A stretch of 5,169 nucleotides of DNA from Blastocatellia bacterium (GCA_003175865.1 PSRF01000321.1:1-5169), one strand, 5' to 3'. Counted from the stretch's first letter, positions 1 through 5,169 are shown. Program-made: numbers and translations. The notes: generated by a model from the sequence alone, not told the origin.

Positions 1-216
1 GTAGCGGGAGATGAAGAGGTACATAGGTTGGCTCTCGCAGCGCTGCGCCACGCAACCCCCTATATTCGAAAGCAACTGGGGCTATCATTAAACATGCCCA
101 GAATTCCGGAACTTCATTTTGTTCGTGACCGGGTGGAAGAGGAAGGAGACCGCGTCGATCAACTACTGCAACAGATCGAGCGGGAAAACGAGGAAAGGAT
201 GAAAGATGAAGGATGA
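1..216 (+). CDS. rbfA: 30S ribosome-binding factor A, C-terminal part (5' end outside the window)
   Basis: RbfA binds the 30S subunit near the 5' end of 16S rRNA and assists late small-subunit maturation; it is needed for growth in the cold in characterised bacteria. Frame 1 is open from the first base, so the gene enters from upstream; 71 codons are visible of a family length of about 120-130. The visible part reads VAGDEEVHRLALAALRHA, then YIRKQLGLSL, then the signature RIPELHF and a closing acidic helix with RVDQLLQQI. This is the usual order of the second half of the KH-like RbfA fold. The ATG at 28 is an internal codon, not the start. The last three codons (D-E-G) and the TGA stop lie inside the left arm of an intergenic inverted repeat, so the tail after about LLQQI is probably unconserved. 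Upstream neighbours are likely nusA/infB by usual gene order (inference). Identification is firm. Confidence 0.93.
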   Translation, partial: VAGDEEVHRLALAALRHATPYIRKQLGLSLNMPRIPELHFVRDRVEEEGDRVDQLLQQIERENEERMKDEG

Positions 217-319
217 GGGCCATGTCCAAAGTCCAACGTCAAACGTCCAACGTCTTCGCAGTTGAAGATGACTTTGGGCTTTTGACCTTGGACTTTGGAC
301 TTCGGATTCATCCTTCATC
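205..319. repeat. Imperfect 50-bp inverted repeat with heptad arms, between rbfA and nrnA
   Basis: The left arm (205-254) and the reverse complement of the right arm (270-319) match at 41 of 50 positions by hand alignment. This includes a perfect 12-bp outer block (GATGAAGGATGA) and a perfect 13-bp inner block (GTCCAAAGTCCAA), around a 15-base loop at 255-269. The arms have a 7-base period: GTCCAAA, GTCCAAC, GTCAAAC and GTCCAAC run at 224-251, and GGATGAA-like heptads run at 197-217. The left arm starts within rbfA and supplies its stop codon; the right arm ends 11 bases before the nrnA ATG. The structure could fold as a long RNA hairpin, but neither arm is followed by a T-run, so a classical terminator is not supported. 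It looks like a dispersed intergenic repeat. No coding potential is seen in 217-330. Confidence 0.85.
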
Positions 320-330
320 GTTATGATTTA

Positions 331-1335
331 ATGCTTAGTCAAGTAGTAGAGTTGATCGAATCAAAACGTCGGTTTGCGATCACCTCTCATATTCGTCCCG
401 ACGGTGATAGTTTAGGTTCTTCACTTGGACTTTACTGGTTATTACGCGCGCTCGACAAAGACGTTGAAGTCATCATGCGCGATCCAGTACCTCACGCTTA
501 CCAGCAATTACCTGGCGCACACAACGTACGAGTCACTCCAGTTGTCGATCCGACTTACCACGCCGTGTTCGTAATCGAGTGCTCGGACATCACGCGGCCG
601 GGTTTGGTTGACCTTGATAAACAGCTCGTCGTCAATATCGACCACCACTCGACCACCGCTCTGTTTGGAACGATCAACTGGATCGATTCAACTGCGTCTG
701 CTGTGGGCGAGATGATCTACAACCTCTGCAAAGCAACCGGCGTCCGTGTTACGAAGGAAATCGCGGAGTGTGTCTACACTGCGTTGATTACGGATACCGG
801 ATCGTTCCACTACTCAAACACAACGGAGCGCACGTTCAAGGTCGCGTCGGAACTGGTGCGTACAGGTGTAAAGCCGGCAAAAACGGCGGAAGCTGTGTTC
901 GCAAGTTATCCGTGGAGTCGTATCGAGTTAATGGGCGCGGTCCTCTCGACGGCAAAGCGTGATGATACTGGTCGCGTCGCATGCCTCCGTCTGTCGATGG
1001 AAATGCAGCACAATGCGAATGCTTCAGATGAAGATGCAGACGGTTTTGTTAACTATCCCCTCACGGTTGGCGAAGTCGAGGCGGTTGCACTGTTGAAGGA
1101 GTGCGAGCCGGGAATGTATCGAACGAGTTTACGTTCGAAAGGTGATGTAAACGTCGCAAAGGTTGCGGAACAGTTTGGCGGTGGCGGCCATCGCAATGCG
1201 GCCGGTTGCACACTACGCGGGAACTGGGACGAAACGGAGACATTAATCGTCCGGCTGTTGCAGGAAGCGGTCAGTCATGCCCGCCGTCTTCGTGAGATAA
1301 CCGAAGACACCTTGCGAACTGAATCAGCGGCGTAA
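331..1335 (+). CDS. nrnA: DHH/DHHA1 phosphoesterase, NrnA-type (oligoribonuclease / pAp phosphatase)
   Basis: NrnA-family enzymes degrade very short RNAs (nanoRNAs) and dephosphorylate 3'-phosphoadenosine 5'-phosphate (pAp) in the cytoplasm, using Mn2+. The protein is 334 aa from the ATG at 331, a normal family length. Visible motifs are motif I HIRPDGDSLGS (residues 20-30), motif II VIECSDITR (81-89), motif III DHH (104-106), motif IV DTGSF (155-159) and the DHHA1 substrate-binding motif GGGGHRNAAG (283-292). In motif II the usual metal-binding Asp is Glu83. A TTG at 295 is in frame and would add 12 residues, but those codons lie in the right arm of the upstream repeat, so I chose the ATG, which gives the typical MLSQVVELIESKRRFAITSH beginning. 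No Shine-Dalgarno is seen before either start. The position right after rbfA matches common bacterial gene order. Family is firm; choice between nanoRNase and pAp phosphatase activity (or both) is inferred. Confidence 0.92.
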   Translation: MLSQVVELIESKRRFAITSHIRPDGDSLGSSLGLYWLLRALDKDVEVIMRDPVPHAYQQLPGAHNVRVTPVVDPTYHAVFVIECSDITRPGLVDLDKQLVVNIDHHSTTALFGTINWIDSTASAVGEMIYNLCKATGVRVTKEIAECVYTALITDTGSFHYSNTTERTFKVASELVRTGVKPAKTAEAVFASYPWSRIELMGAVLSTAKRDDTGRVACLRLSMEMQHNANASDEDADGFVNYPLTVGEVEAVALLKECEPGMYRTSLRSKGDVNVAKVAEQFGGGGHRNAAGCTLRGNWDETETLIVRLLQEAVSHARRLREITEDTLRTESAA

Positions 1336-1336
1336 T

Positions 1337-1432
1337 TTTGGAGTGCGCTGACTCTGTCAGCGCTTTTGTTATTATCTAACTCTCGCGGTACCGCACTTCT
1401 TCAAAGCGCTGACAGAGTCAGCGCACTCCAAA
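1337..1432. repeat. Perfect 30-bp inverted repeat built from two REP-like hairpins (BIME-like)
   Basis: Arms 1337-1366 and 1403-1432 are perfect reverse complements over 30 bases, separated by 36 bases. Each arm is itself a hairpin: GCGCTGAC, a 3-base loop (TCT or AGA), then GTCAGCGC, at 1345-1363 and 1406-1424. On the 5' side of each hairpin, read outward on its own strand, is GGAG (1340-1343 on +, mirrored at 1426-1429 on -). A GTAG/GGAG tetranucleotide before a short palindrome is the known layout of REP elements mobilised by RAYT transposases, and an inverted pair is a BIME. Assignment to that class is inference from this layout; no RAYT gene is present here. The element begins 1 base after the nrnA stop and ends 10 bases before the cobO ATG, filling nearly the whole gap. 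A short duplication, ACTCCAAA, sits at 1425-1432 and 1435-1442. Confidence 0.9.
1345..1370 (+). terminator. Intrinsic-terminator-like hairpin after nrnA
   Basis: An 8-bp GC-rich stem (GCGCTGAC / GTCAGCGC) with a TCT loop is followed directly by TTTTGTT, the layout of a rho-independent terminator, 9 bases after the nrnA stop codon. It is the left half of the larger inverted repeat. The alternative 30-bp pairing with the right arm would compete with it only after the downstream arm is transcribed, so the local hairpin should form first. The T-run is short and broken by a G, so termination may be partial. Confidence 0.5.
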
Positions 1433-1442
1433 CTACTCCAAA

Positions 1443-2018
1443 ATGACAAAAGAGAAGAAGTACAAGTGGCGTCGTCAGGACTATCAGGAGAACACACGCG
1501 GTCTTCTGATGGTCCACACCGGAAACGGGAAGGGTAAGACGACTTGTGCACTCGGGTTGATGATGCGAGCGGCCGGTCGTGGACTCAATTGCTGCATGAT
1601 CCAGTTTATGAAGTCGAAGAACGATCGGTACGGCGAACATGTGTCCGCCGAAAAGCTCGGAATTGAAATTCACACGATGGGTGATGGGTTCACGTGGGAC
1701 ACAAAGAACCCTGAGCAGGACATCAAGACGGCCCGGGAGACGTGGGCACTTTGTGTTCAGAAGATGCGTTCCGGTGAATACGACCTGCTGGTGTTTGATG
1801 AGCTGGTCTATGTTCTAAGTTACAAGATGCTGCCGGTCAACGAAGTGCTTGAAGAGATCACAGCTATTAGAACTGCGCAGCCCGCCTTGCACATCGTGGT
1901 CACTGGTCGGGATGCTCCACAGGAGTTAATCGACGCCGCAGATCTTGTGACAGAGATGAAAGAGATCAAACATCCATTCAACCAAGGGATTAGGGCGCAG
2001 CAGGGTATTGAATTCTAA
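1443..2018 (+). CDS. cobO: Cob(I)yrinic acid a,c-diamide / corrinoid adenosyltransferase (CobA/CobO/BtuR family)
   Basis: This enzyme transfers the 5'-deoxyadenosyl group of ATP to the reduced cobalt of corrinoids, making adenosylcobalamin or its precursors, in both synthesis and salvage. The protein is 191 aa, close to the usual 180-200. It shows the family P-loop GNGKGKTT (residues 27-34), QFMK (54-57), the signature GDGFTWDT (80-87), the Walker B-like LLVFDEL (115-121), VVTGRDAP (152-159) and the C-terminal segment with KHPFNQGIRAQQGIEF, which matches the KHAFDAGVKAQIGIDY end of E. coli BtuR. The N-terminal tail is basic, as in relatives. The ATG lies 10 bases after the inverted repeat and has no Shine-Dalgarno. 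No other cobalamin gene and no recognisable B12 riboswitch is nearby, so the gene stands alone here. Whether it serves de novo synthesis or only salvage cannot be told from this window. Confidence 0.95.
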   Translation: MTKEKKYKWRRQDYQENTRGLLMVHTGNGKGKTTCALGLMMRAAGRGLNCCMIQFMKSKNDRYGEHVSAEKLGIEIHTMGDGFTWDTKNPEQDIKTARETWALCVQKMRSGEYDLLVFDELVYVLSYKMLPVNEVLEEITAIRTAQPALHIVVTGRDAPQELIDAADLVTEMKEIKHPFNQGIRAQQGIEF

Positions 2019-2026
2019 GTTTGGCT

Positions 2027-2125
2027 TCTCTGTCTGAACTCTGTGTTCTCTGTGTCTCTGTGGTTGAAACCAATGCCCGAAGCACTTATCACAGAGACAC
2101 CGCGATCACAGAGTTAACAAAGAGA
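2027..2125. repeat. Imperfect 36-bp inverted repeat of CTCTGTG type between cobO and accD
   Basis: The left arm (2027-2062) matches the reverse complement of the right arm (2090-2125) at 30 of 36 positions by hand alignment, with a perfect 9-base block (AACTCTGTG) and a perfect 11-base block (GTGTCTCTGTG) facing a 27-base loop. The left arm is internally repetitive, with CTCTGTG occurring three times between 2038 and 2062 at 8-9 base spacing. There is no open frame of note on either strand beyond shadows. The remainder of the 172-base gap (2126-2190) is AT-richer and may hold the accD promoter. No T-run follows the hairpin. I recall similar CTCTGTG/CACAGAG intergenic elements from many environmental genomes, but cannot verify that here. 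Confidence 0.82.
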
Positions 2126-2143
2126 AAACCGGCAAGATAGTTA

Positions 2144-2172
2144 CTGACTTCATCGTTTTCTCCGCTTATGCT
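2144..2172 (+). promoter_or_regulatory. Possible sigma-70-type promoter for accD
   Basis: CTGACT (2144-2149; 4 of 6 matches to TTGACA) and TATGCT (2167-2172; 4 of 6 to TATAAT) are separated by 17 bases, in the AT-richer segment between the repeat and accD. The predicted transcript would start around 2178-2180, giving a leader of only about 11-13 bases, which fits the absence of a Shine-Dalgarno before accD. The matches are weak and such pairs arise by chance; this is a candidate only. Confidence 0.22.
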
Positions 2173-2190
2173 AATCTCCTGACCGTTCCC

Positions 2191-3099
2191 ATGGCTTGGT
2201 TCAACAAGAAAAGCAAGCGGATTGAGTCTGTTCCGCCTGAAGAGCGAGTCGTAAAGACTGAAAATGTCTTCGTTAAATGCGAGGGCTGCGAGGCTCACCT
2301 TTTTAAAGGCGAACTGGAAGATAACCTGCAGGTTTGTAAACACTGCGGTCACCATTTCCGGATCGGCGCGAGAGAACGGCTCGCTGCTTTGTTCGACGAT
2401 GGCAAGTACGAGGAACTCGACAGCGAAGTGATCTCAATCGATCCTCTCGAGTTTGTCGACAGCAAACCCTATGGTGACCGTCTAACTCAAGCAAAAGACG
2501 CGTCCGGTCTTCCAGAAGCAATTATCAATGCCACTGGAACAGTGGGAGATCACCCGGTTGTTGCCGGTGCGATGGACATGACGTTCATCGGTGGTTCGAT
2601 GGGCTCGGCAGTAGGCGAGAAAGTGACTCGTCTAATCGAGCGGGCAATGAAAGAACGCAGCGCGGTGGTGATCTTCTCAGCATCAGGTGGCGCACGAATG
2701 CAGGAGGGTACATTGTCGCTTATGCAGATGGCAAAAATATCTGCTGCACTAGCGGCGCTCGATGAAGCGCGATTGCCATTCATCTCAGTTTTGACTGACC
2801 CAACGACAGGCGGAGTTACCGCGAGCTACGCAATGCTCGGCGACGTCATCATTGCCGAACCAAAAGCATTGATCGGTTTCGCTGGGCCAAGAGTTATCGA
2901 GCAGACCATTCGTCAGAAACTGCCGAAGGACTTCCAACGCTCTGAGTTCCTCCTGGAACACGGGATGCTCGACGCAATCGTCGATCGACGAGAGATTCGT
3001 GATTACATCATTAAAGTTTTGAACTTCATGATGAACCCGGAAATCCACGGTGAGTCGGATATCGAAAGAGCACGCCGCCGCGCAATCTCAAGAAATTAA
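2191..3099 (+). CDS. accD: Acetyl-CoA carboxylase carboxyltransferase subunit beta
   Basis: AccD pairs with AccA to form the carboxyltransferase that moves the carboxyl group from biotin on AccB to acetyl-CoA, giving malonyl-CoA for fatty-acid synthesis. The protein is 302 aa, typical. An N-terminal four-cysteine zinc ribbon is intact (Cys30, Cys33, Cys49, Cys52). The crotonase-fold body follows with GGSMGS (134-139), SASGGARMQEG (163-173), LTDPTTGGV (201-209, including the glycine pair that forms an oxyanion hole in this family) and GFAGPRVIEQT (229-239), all closely matching E. coli AccD. The beginning MAWFNKKSK is also typical, which supports the ATG at 2191 although no Shine-Dalgarno precedes it. 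accA is not in the window. folC follows after 62 bases with no hairpin, so co-transcription is plausible. Identification is firm. Confidence 0.97.
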   Translation: MAWFNKKSKRIESVPPEERVVKTENVFVKCEGCEAHLFKGELEDNLQVCKHCGHHFRIGARERLAALFDDGKYEELDSEVISIDPLEFVDSKPYGDRLTQAKDASGLPEAIINATGTVGDHPVVAGAMDMTFIGGSMGSAVGEKVTRLIERAMKERSAVVIFSASGGARMQEGTLSLMQMAKISAALAALDEARLPFISVLTDPTTGGVTASYAMLGDVIIAEPKALIGFAGPRVIEQTIRQKLPKDFQRSEFLLEHGMLDAIVDRREIRDYIIKVLNFMMNPEIHGESDIERARRRAISRN

Positions 3100-3151
3100 A
3101 GGCAACCCCTTCCCTGTTTTCACCTTCAGCAAACGAATCAAATTAGCCATC

Positions 3152-3155
3152 GGAG
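3152..3155 (+). promoter_or_regulatory. Shine-Dalgarno for folC
   Basis: GGAG lies 6 bases before the GTG at 3162. It supports that GTG as the folC start and is the only clear Shine-Dalgarno among the five gene starts in the window. The rest of the 62-base accD-folC gap shows no hairpin or other feature. Confidence 0.6.
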
Positions 3156-3161
3156 CTGCCT

Positions 3162-4499
3162 GTGCACTTTGATGAAGCAGTTCAATATTTACTCAGTCTG
3201 GGAAACGAAGTGTCGACGATGAAGCTCGGCCTTCGTACCAGCGAGTTGTTATTCGAGTCGCTGCATAATCCGGAGAGGTCGTTTCCCGCTGTGCAAATCG
3301 CCGGCACAAATGGGAAAGGATCCGTTACAGCAATCCTCGATTCGATCTGCCGGAGTGCCGGAATTAAGACGGGCCGCTACACATCGCCGCACCTGACTTC
3401 CATCACTGAGAGAATCACAATCAACGGTCAAGTCATCTCCGAGGAAAAGTTTGCGCGTTACGCCACAAGAGTACGCGAGTCGGCCGAGGCACTCGTAACT
3501 TCAAGAGTACTCGAAGCGTTACCAACTTTTTTCGAACATGTGACCGCGATAGCGTTGATGGCCTTTCATGAAGCTGAAGTCGATTTAGCGATTTTAGAGA
3601 CGGGCTTAGGTGGTCGACTTGATTCAACAACTGCAGCCCATGCGCGTTTGGTGGCGATCACGCAGATCGCTCTCGATCATCAACAGTACCTCGGAAACAC
3701 TTTAAGAGAGATTGCCGCGGAAAAGGCAGCGATAATTCGGCGCGGCATGGAAGCGGTAGTCGGACCACAATCACCCGAGGCGTGGGAAGTTATTGCTGCA
3801 CAGTGTGTGGCGAATGAAGTCATACCCGCACACGACAACTGGCGAGTCGAAGAGATTGCAACATCTAACGACGGTCGCTACTGCGTGACCATTCACACTG
3901 AATACGACACATACGAGAGGCTCCAGTTGGGATTGCGCGGTCAACATCAGATCGAGAACACAGTAATCGCGATTCAACTGGCAGAGAGCCTTCGCAAACT
4001 CGGCTTCTCTATTGCTCGTCAAGCGATCATTGCTGGAGTGCAAGCCGCGCGTCATCCCGGTCGACTCGAGTTGTTTTCGAGTAACCCACCAGTTTTGCTC
4101 GACGGCGCACATAATCCGGCAGGCGCGCAGGCATTGAGAAACTACCTCGAGCAATTCGCAAGTAGACCTCTAGTGCTGATCTTCGGCGCGATGGTAGATA
4201 AGCAACTTGAGCAAATGGCGACAGTACTATTTCCAGTTGCCAACAAACTTGTGCTTACACCGGTGAACAATTCGCGTTCAGCATCAACAGATCTACTTCG
4301 ATCAATTGCAACGAAAATGGGGTCCGACTCCAAAATCACGATAGCAACTTCAAGTCTTCAAGCGCTTGATATTGCCAAGTCACAATCTGAACAAGGACTC
4401 ATCTGCGTCGCAGGATCGCTTTACCTAATTGGTGAGGTCAGACCCACATTGTTACGGGAAAGTAGTCCTGAGGTTGTTCAATCCAGCTATTCTTCTTAA
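3162..4499 (+). CDS. folC: Bifunctional folylpolyglutamate synthase / dihydrofolate synthase
   Basis: FolC joins L-glutamate to dihydropteroate to make dihydrofolate, and adds further glutamates to reduced folates, using ATP. The protein is 445 aa (family about 420-450) and belongs to the Mur ligase superfamily. Visible motifs are the N-terminal FDEAVQYLLSL helix, P-loop AGTNGKGSV (47-55), YTSPHL (73-78), ETGLGGRLDST (146-156), Lys188 in AAEKAAIIR (which aligns with the lysine carbamylated in characterised FolC), LRGQHQIENT around the domain boundary, and LDGAHNPAGA (313-322), the conserved start of the C-terminal domain. The GTG start is supported by a Shine-Dalgarno and by the conserved N-terminus. 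Being single-function FPGS rather than bifunctional cannot be excluded from sequence alone. It sits 62 bases after accD and 9 bases before the Nudix gene, consistent with one transcript. Confidence 0.95.
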   Translation: MHFDEAVQYLLSLGNEVSTMKLGLRTSELLFESLHNPERSFPAVQIAGTNGKGSVTAILDSICRSAGIKTGRYTSPHLTSITERITINGQVISEEKFARYATRVRESAEALVTSRVLEALPTFFEHVTAIALMAFHEAEVDLAILETGLGGRLDSTTAAHARLVAITQIALDHQQYLGNTLREIAAEKAAIIRRGMEAVVGPQSPEAWEVIAAQCVANEVIPAHDNWRVEEIATSNDGRYCVTIHTEYDTYERLQLGLRGQHQIENTVIAIQLAESLRKLGFSIARQAIIAGVQAARHPGRLELFSSNPPVLLDGAHNPAGAQALRNYLEQFASRPLVLIFGAMVDKQLEQMATVLFPVANKLVLTPVNNSRSASTDLLRSIATKMGSDSKITIATSSLQALDIAKSQSEQGLICVAGSLYLIGEVRPTLLRESSPEVVQSSYSS

Positions 4500-4508
4500 C
4501 CTGCAGCT

Positions 4509-5084
4509 ATGACCAACAACGATCGAACTCTGCCTAAAATCGTCGACAGCAAGAAGGTGTTCTCAGGGCGCGTCTTTAACGTAACAGTTGACACTATTAA
4601 GGAGGGCGACATCACCTATCAACGTGAGGTGGTCCACCATACTGGAAGCGCTGTGATCATTCCTGTTTTTTCAGATGGGACGATCGCCCTGGTAAAGCAA
4701 TACCGACATCCAGCCGTGCGTTACCTTTTGGAGTTGCCCGCCGGTACTTTACGCGATCGTGAGCGGCCTGAAGTTGGCGCAGCTCGTGAACTCGAAGAGG
4801 AACTGGGTGTTGTGTCGGGAAAACTTGAGAAACTTTCCGAGTTCTTTGTTTCGCCTGGTTTCCTCGAGGAGAAGATGTGGTTGTTTCTGGCAACTGAGTT
4901 GGTAGAAACGAAGCAACAACTCGAAGATGATGAAATCCTCGAAGTGGTCAGACTGTCGTTCTCAGAAGCCATCTCGATGATTGCTGATGGTGAAATTGAA
5001 GATGCCAAGACAATCATCGGTTTGTTACTCGGTGCTAAGAGACTCGGAGTGCCAACAAGCGAAGCTGAATACCCAGCGGGGTAA
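4509..5084 (+). CDS. nudF: Nudix hydrolase, probable ADP-ribose pyrophosphatase
   Basis: The protein probably hydrolyses ADP-ribose, and perhaps other nucleotide sugars, to AMP plus a sugar phosphate, clearing a reactive metabolite in the cytoplasm. It is 191 aa, normal for the group. The Nudix box GX5EX7REUXEEXGU is complete at residues 79-101 (Gly79, Glu85, Arg93, Glu94, Glu97, Glu98, Gly100). Before it are SAVIIPVF and LVKQYRHPAVRYLLELPAG, the typical ADP-ribose pyrophosphatase N-terminal half. Pro116 in FFVSPGF lies 15 residues after the box, the position that marks the ADP-ribose subgroup. The acidic loop near QLEDDEILE may supply the further catalytic Glu. The ATG starts 9 bases after the folC stop with no Shine-Dalgarno, so translation may depend on folC. 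Nudix family is certain; the exact substrate is inferred. Confidence 0.9.
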   Translation: MTNNDRTLPKIVDSKKVFSGRVFNVTVDTIKEGDITYQREVVHHTGSAVIIPVFSDGTIALVKQYRHPAVRYLLELPAGTLRDRERPEVGAARELEEELGVVSGKLEKLSEFFVSPGFLEEKMWLFLATELVETKQQLEDDEILEVVRLSFSEAISMIADGEIEDAKTIIGLLLGAKRLGVPTSEAEYPAG

Positions 5085-5085
5085 G

Positions 5086-5162
5086 TTGTATGGGGCGGCT
5101 CTCCGTGGCCGGCCGTGCTGCCGAAATAATTCGTTGGGGCGGCCACACAGCCGCCCCTACAA
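5086..5162. repeat. GC-rich inverted repeat with REP-like units after the Nudix gene
   Basis: The left unit (5086-5110) and the reverse complement of the right unit (5141-5162) share the blocks TTGTA, GGGGCGGCT and TGGCC in order, with small gaps between. The right unit is part of a perfect 8-bp hairpin, GGGGCGGC (5136-5143) / GCCGCCCC (5150-5157), with loop CACACA. On the minus strand this hairpin is preceded by GTAG (overlapping its base by one), the REP-type tetranucleotide. The left unit looks degenerate: it has GTAT instead and continues into the palindrome GGCCGGCC (5107-5114). A small CGAA/TTCG stem sits in the centre (5122-5133). It begins 1 base after the Nudix stop codon. No T-run follows, so it is not a standard terminator. 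The last bases, 5163-5169, show nothing further. Confidence 0.78.
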
Positions 5163-5169
5163 ATCAGGC

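Noticed and set aside
205..319. CRISPR-like array, because of the short periodic units
   Set aside because: The units are 7 bases long with no spacers and are arranged as an inverted pair, not direct repeats with unique spacers.
322..327. -10-like TATGAT just before nrnA
   Set aside because: It would place the transcript start at or after the ATG, and no -35 box lies at a suitable distance.
1336..1442. B12 riboswitch upstream of cobO
   Set aside because: The gap is only 107 bases and is taken up by the inverted repeat; no B12-box-like segment or multi-helix layout is visible.
2089..2355. 88-codon minus-strand frame across the accD start
   Set aside because: Half of it is antisense to the AccD zinc ribbon and the rest is repeat sequence; no family resemblance or ribosome-binding site.
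3771..4154. 127-codon open frame on the minus strand
   Set aside because: It is fully inside folC in antisense and resembles no family I know; the sense frame has all FolC motifs.
4721..5146. 141-codon open frame on the minus strand
   Set aside because: It lies mostly antisense to the well-supported Nudix gene, has low-complexity serine runs, and runs out of the downstream repeat; a shadow frame.
5136..5157. Intrinsic terminator after the Nudix gene
   Set aside because: The stem is strong but is followed by TACAAAT on the + strand and AACGAATT on the - strand, with no T-run.

Overview
The window is a stretch of ordinary bacterial housekeeping genes, all on the + strand: the 3' end of rbfA, then nrnA (DHH phosphoesterase), cobO (corrinoid adenosyltransferase), accD, folC and a nudF-like ADP-ribose pyrophosphatase. 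Codon use looks even along the window, base composition is close to balanced, and no gene appears broken or recently acquired. The rbfA-nrnA pairing is the usual bacterial infB-rbfA-nrnA neighbourhood. The accD-folC pairing is also known elsewhere, for example in proteobacteria. Together with the style of the intergenic repeats, this makes me lean towards a Gram-negative soil-type lineage such as Acidobacteriota (Blastocatellia-like). That is an impression only; no marker here fixes the phylum.

Layout: 1-216 is the C-terminal part of rbfA. 217-330 is filled by a heptad-rich inverted repeat that begins inside the last codons of rbfA. 331-1335 is nrnA. 1336-1442 is almost entirely a perfect 30-bp inverted repeat made of two REP-like hairpins; the first also looks like an intrinsic terminator. 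1443-2018 is cobO. 2019-2190 holds a third, unrelated inverted repeat (CTCTGTG type) followed by a possible promoter. 2191-3099 is accD, 3162-4499 folC and 4509-5084 the Nudix gene. These last three are closely spaced with no hairpins between them and may be one transcript. 5085-5169 holds a fourth GC-rich inverted repeat with a REP-like GTAG motif on the minus strand.

Functionally the genes cover ribosome maturation (RbfA), turnover of short RNAs and pAp (NrnA), adenosylcobalamin formation (CobO), the first committed step of fatty-acid synthesis (AccD), folate formation and polyglutamylation (FolC) and clearance of ADP-ribose-type nucleotides (Nudix). They do not form a single pathway.

I found no defence system, mobile-element gene, CRISPR array, tRNA or rRNA, and no convincing new biological system. 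The most notable signal is intergenic: every gap over 80 bases carries a different long inverted-repeat family. A secondary point is an Asp-to-Glu change at a metal-binding position of the DHH protein.
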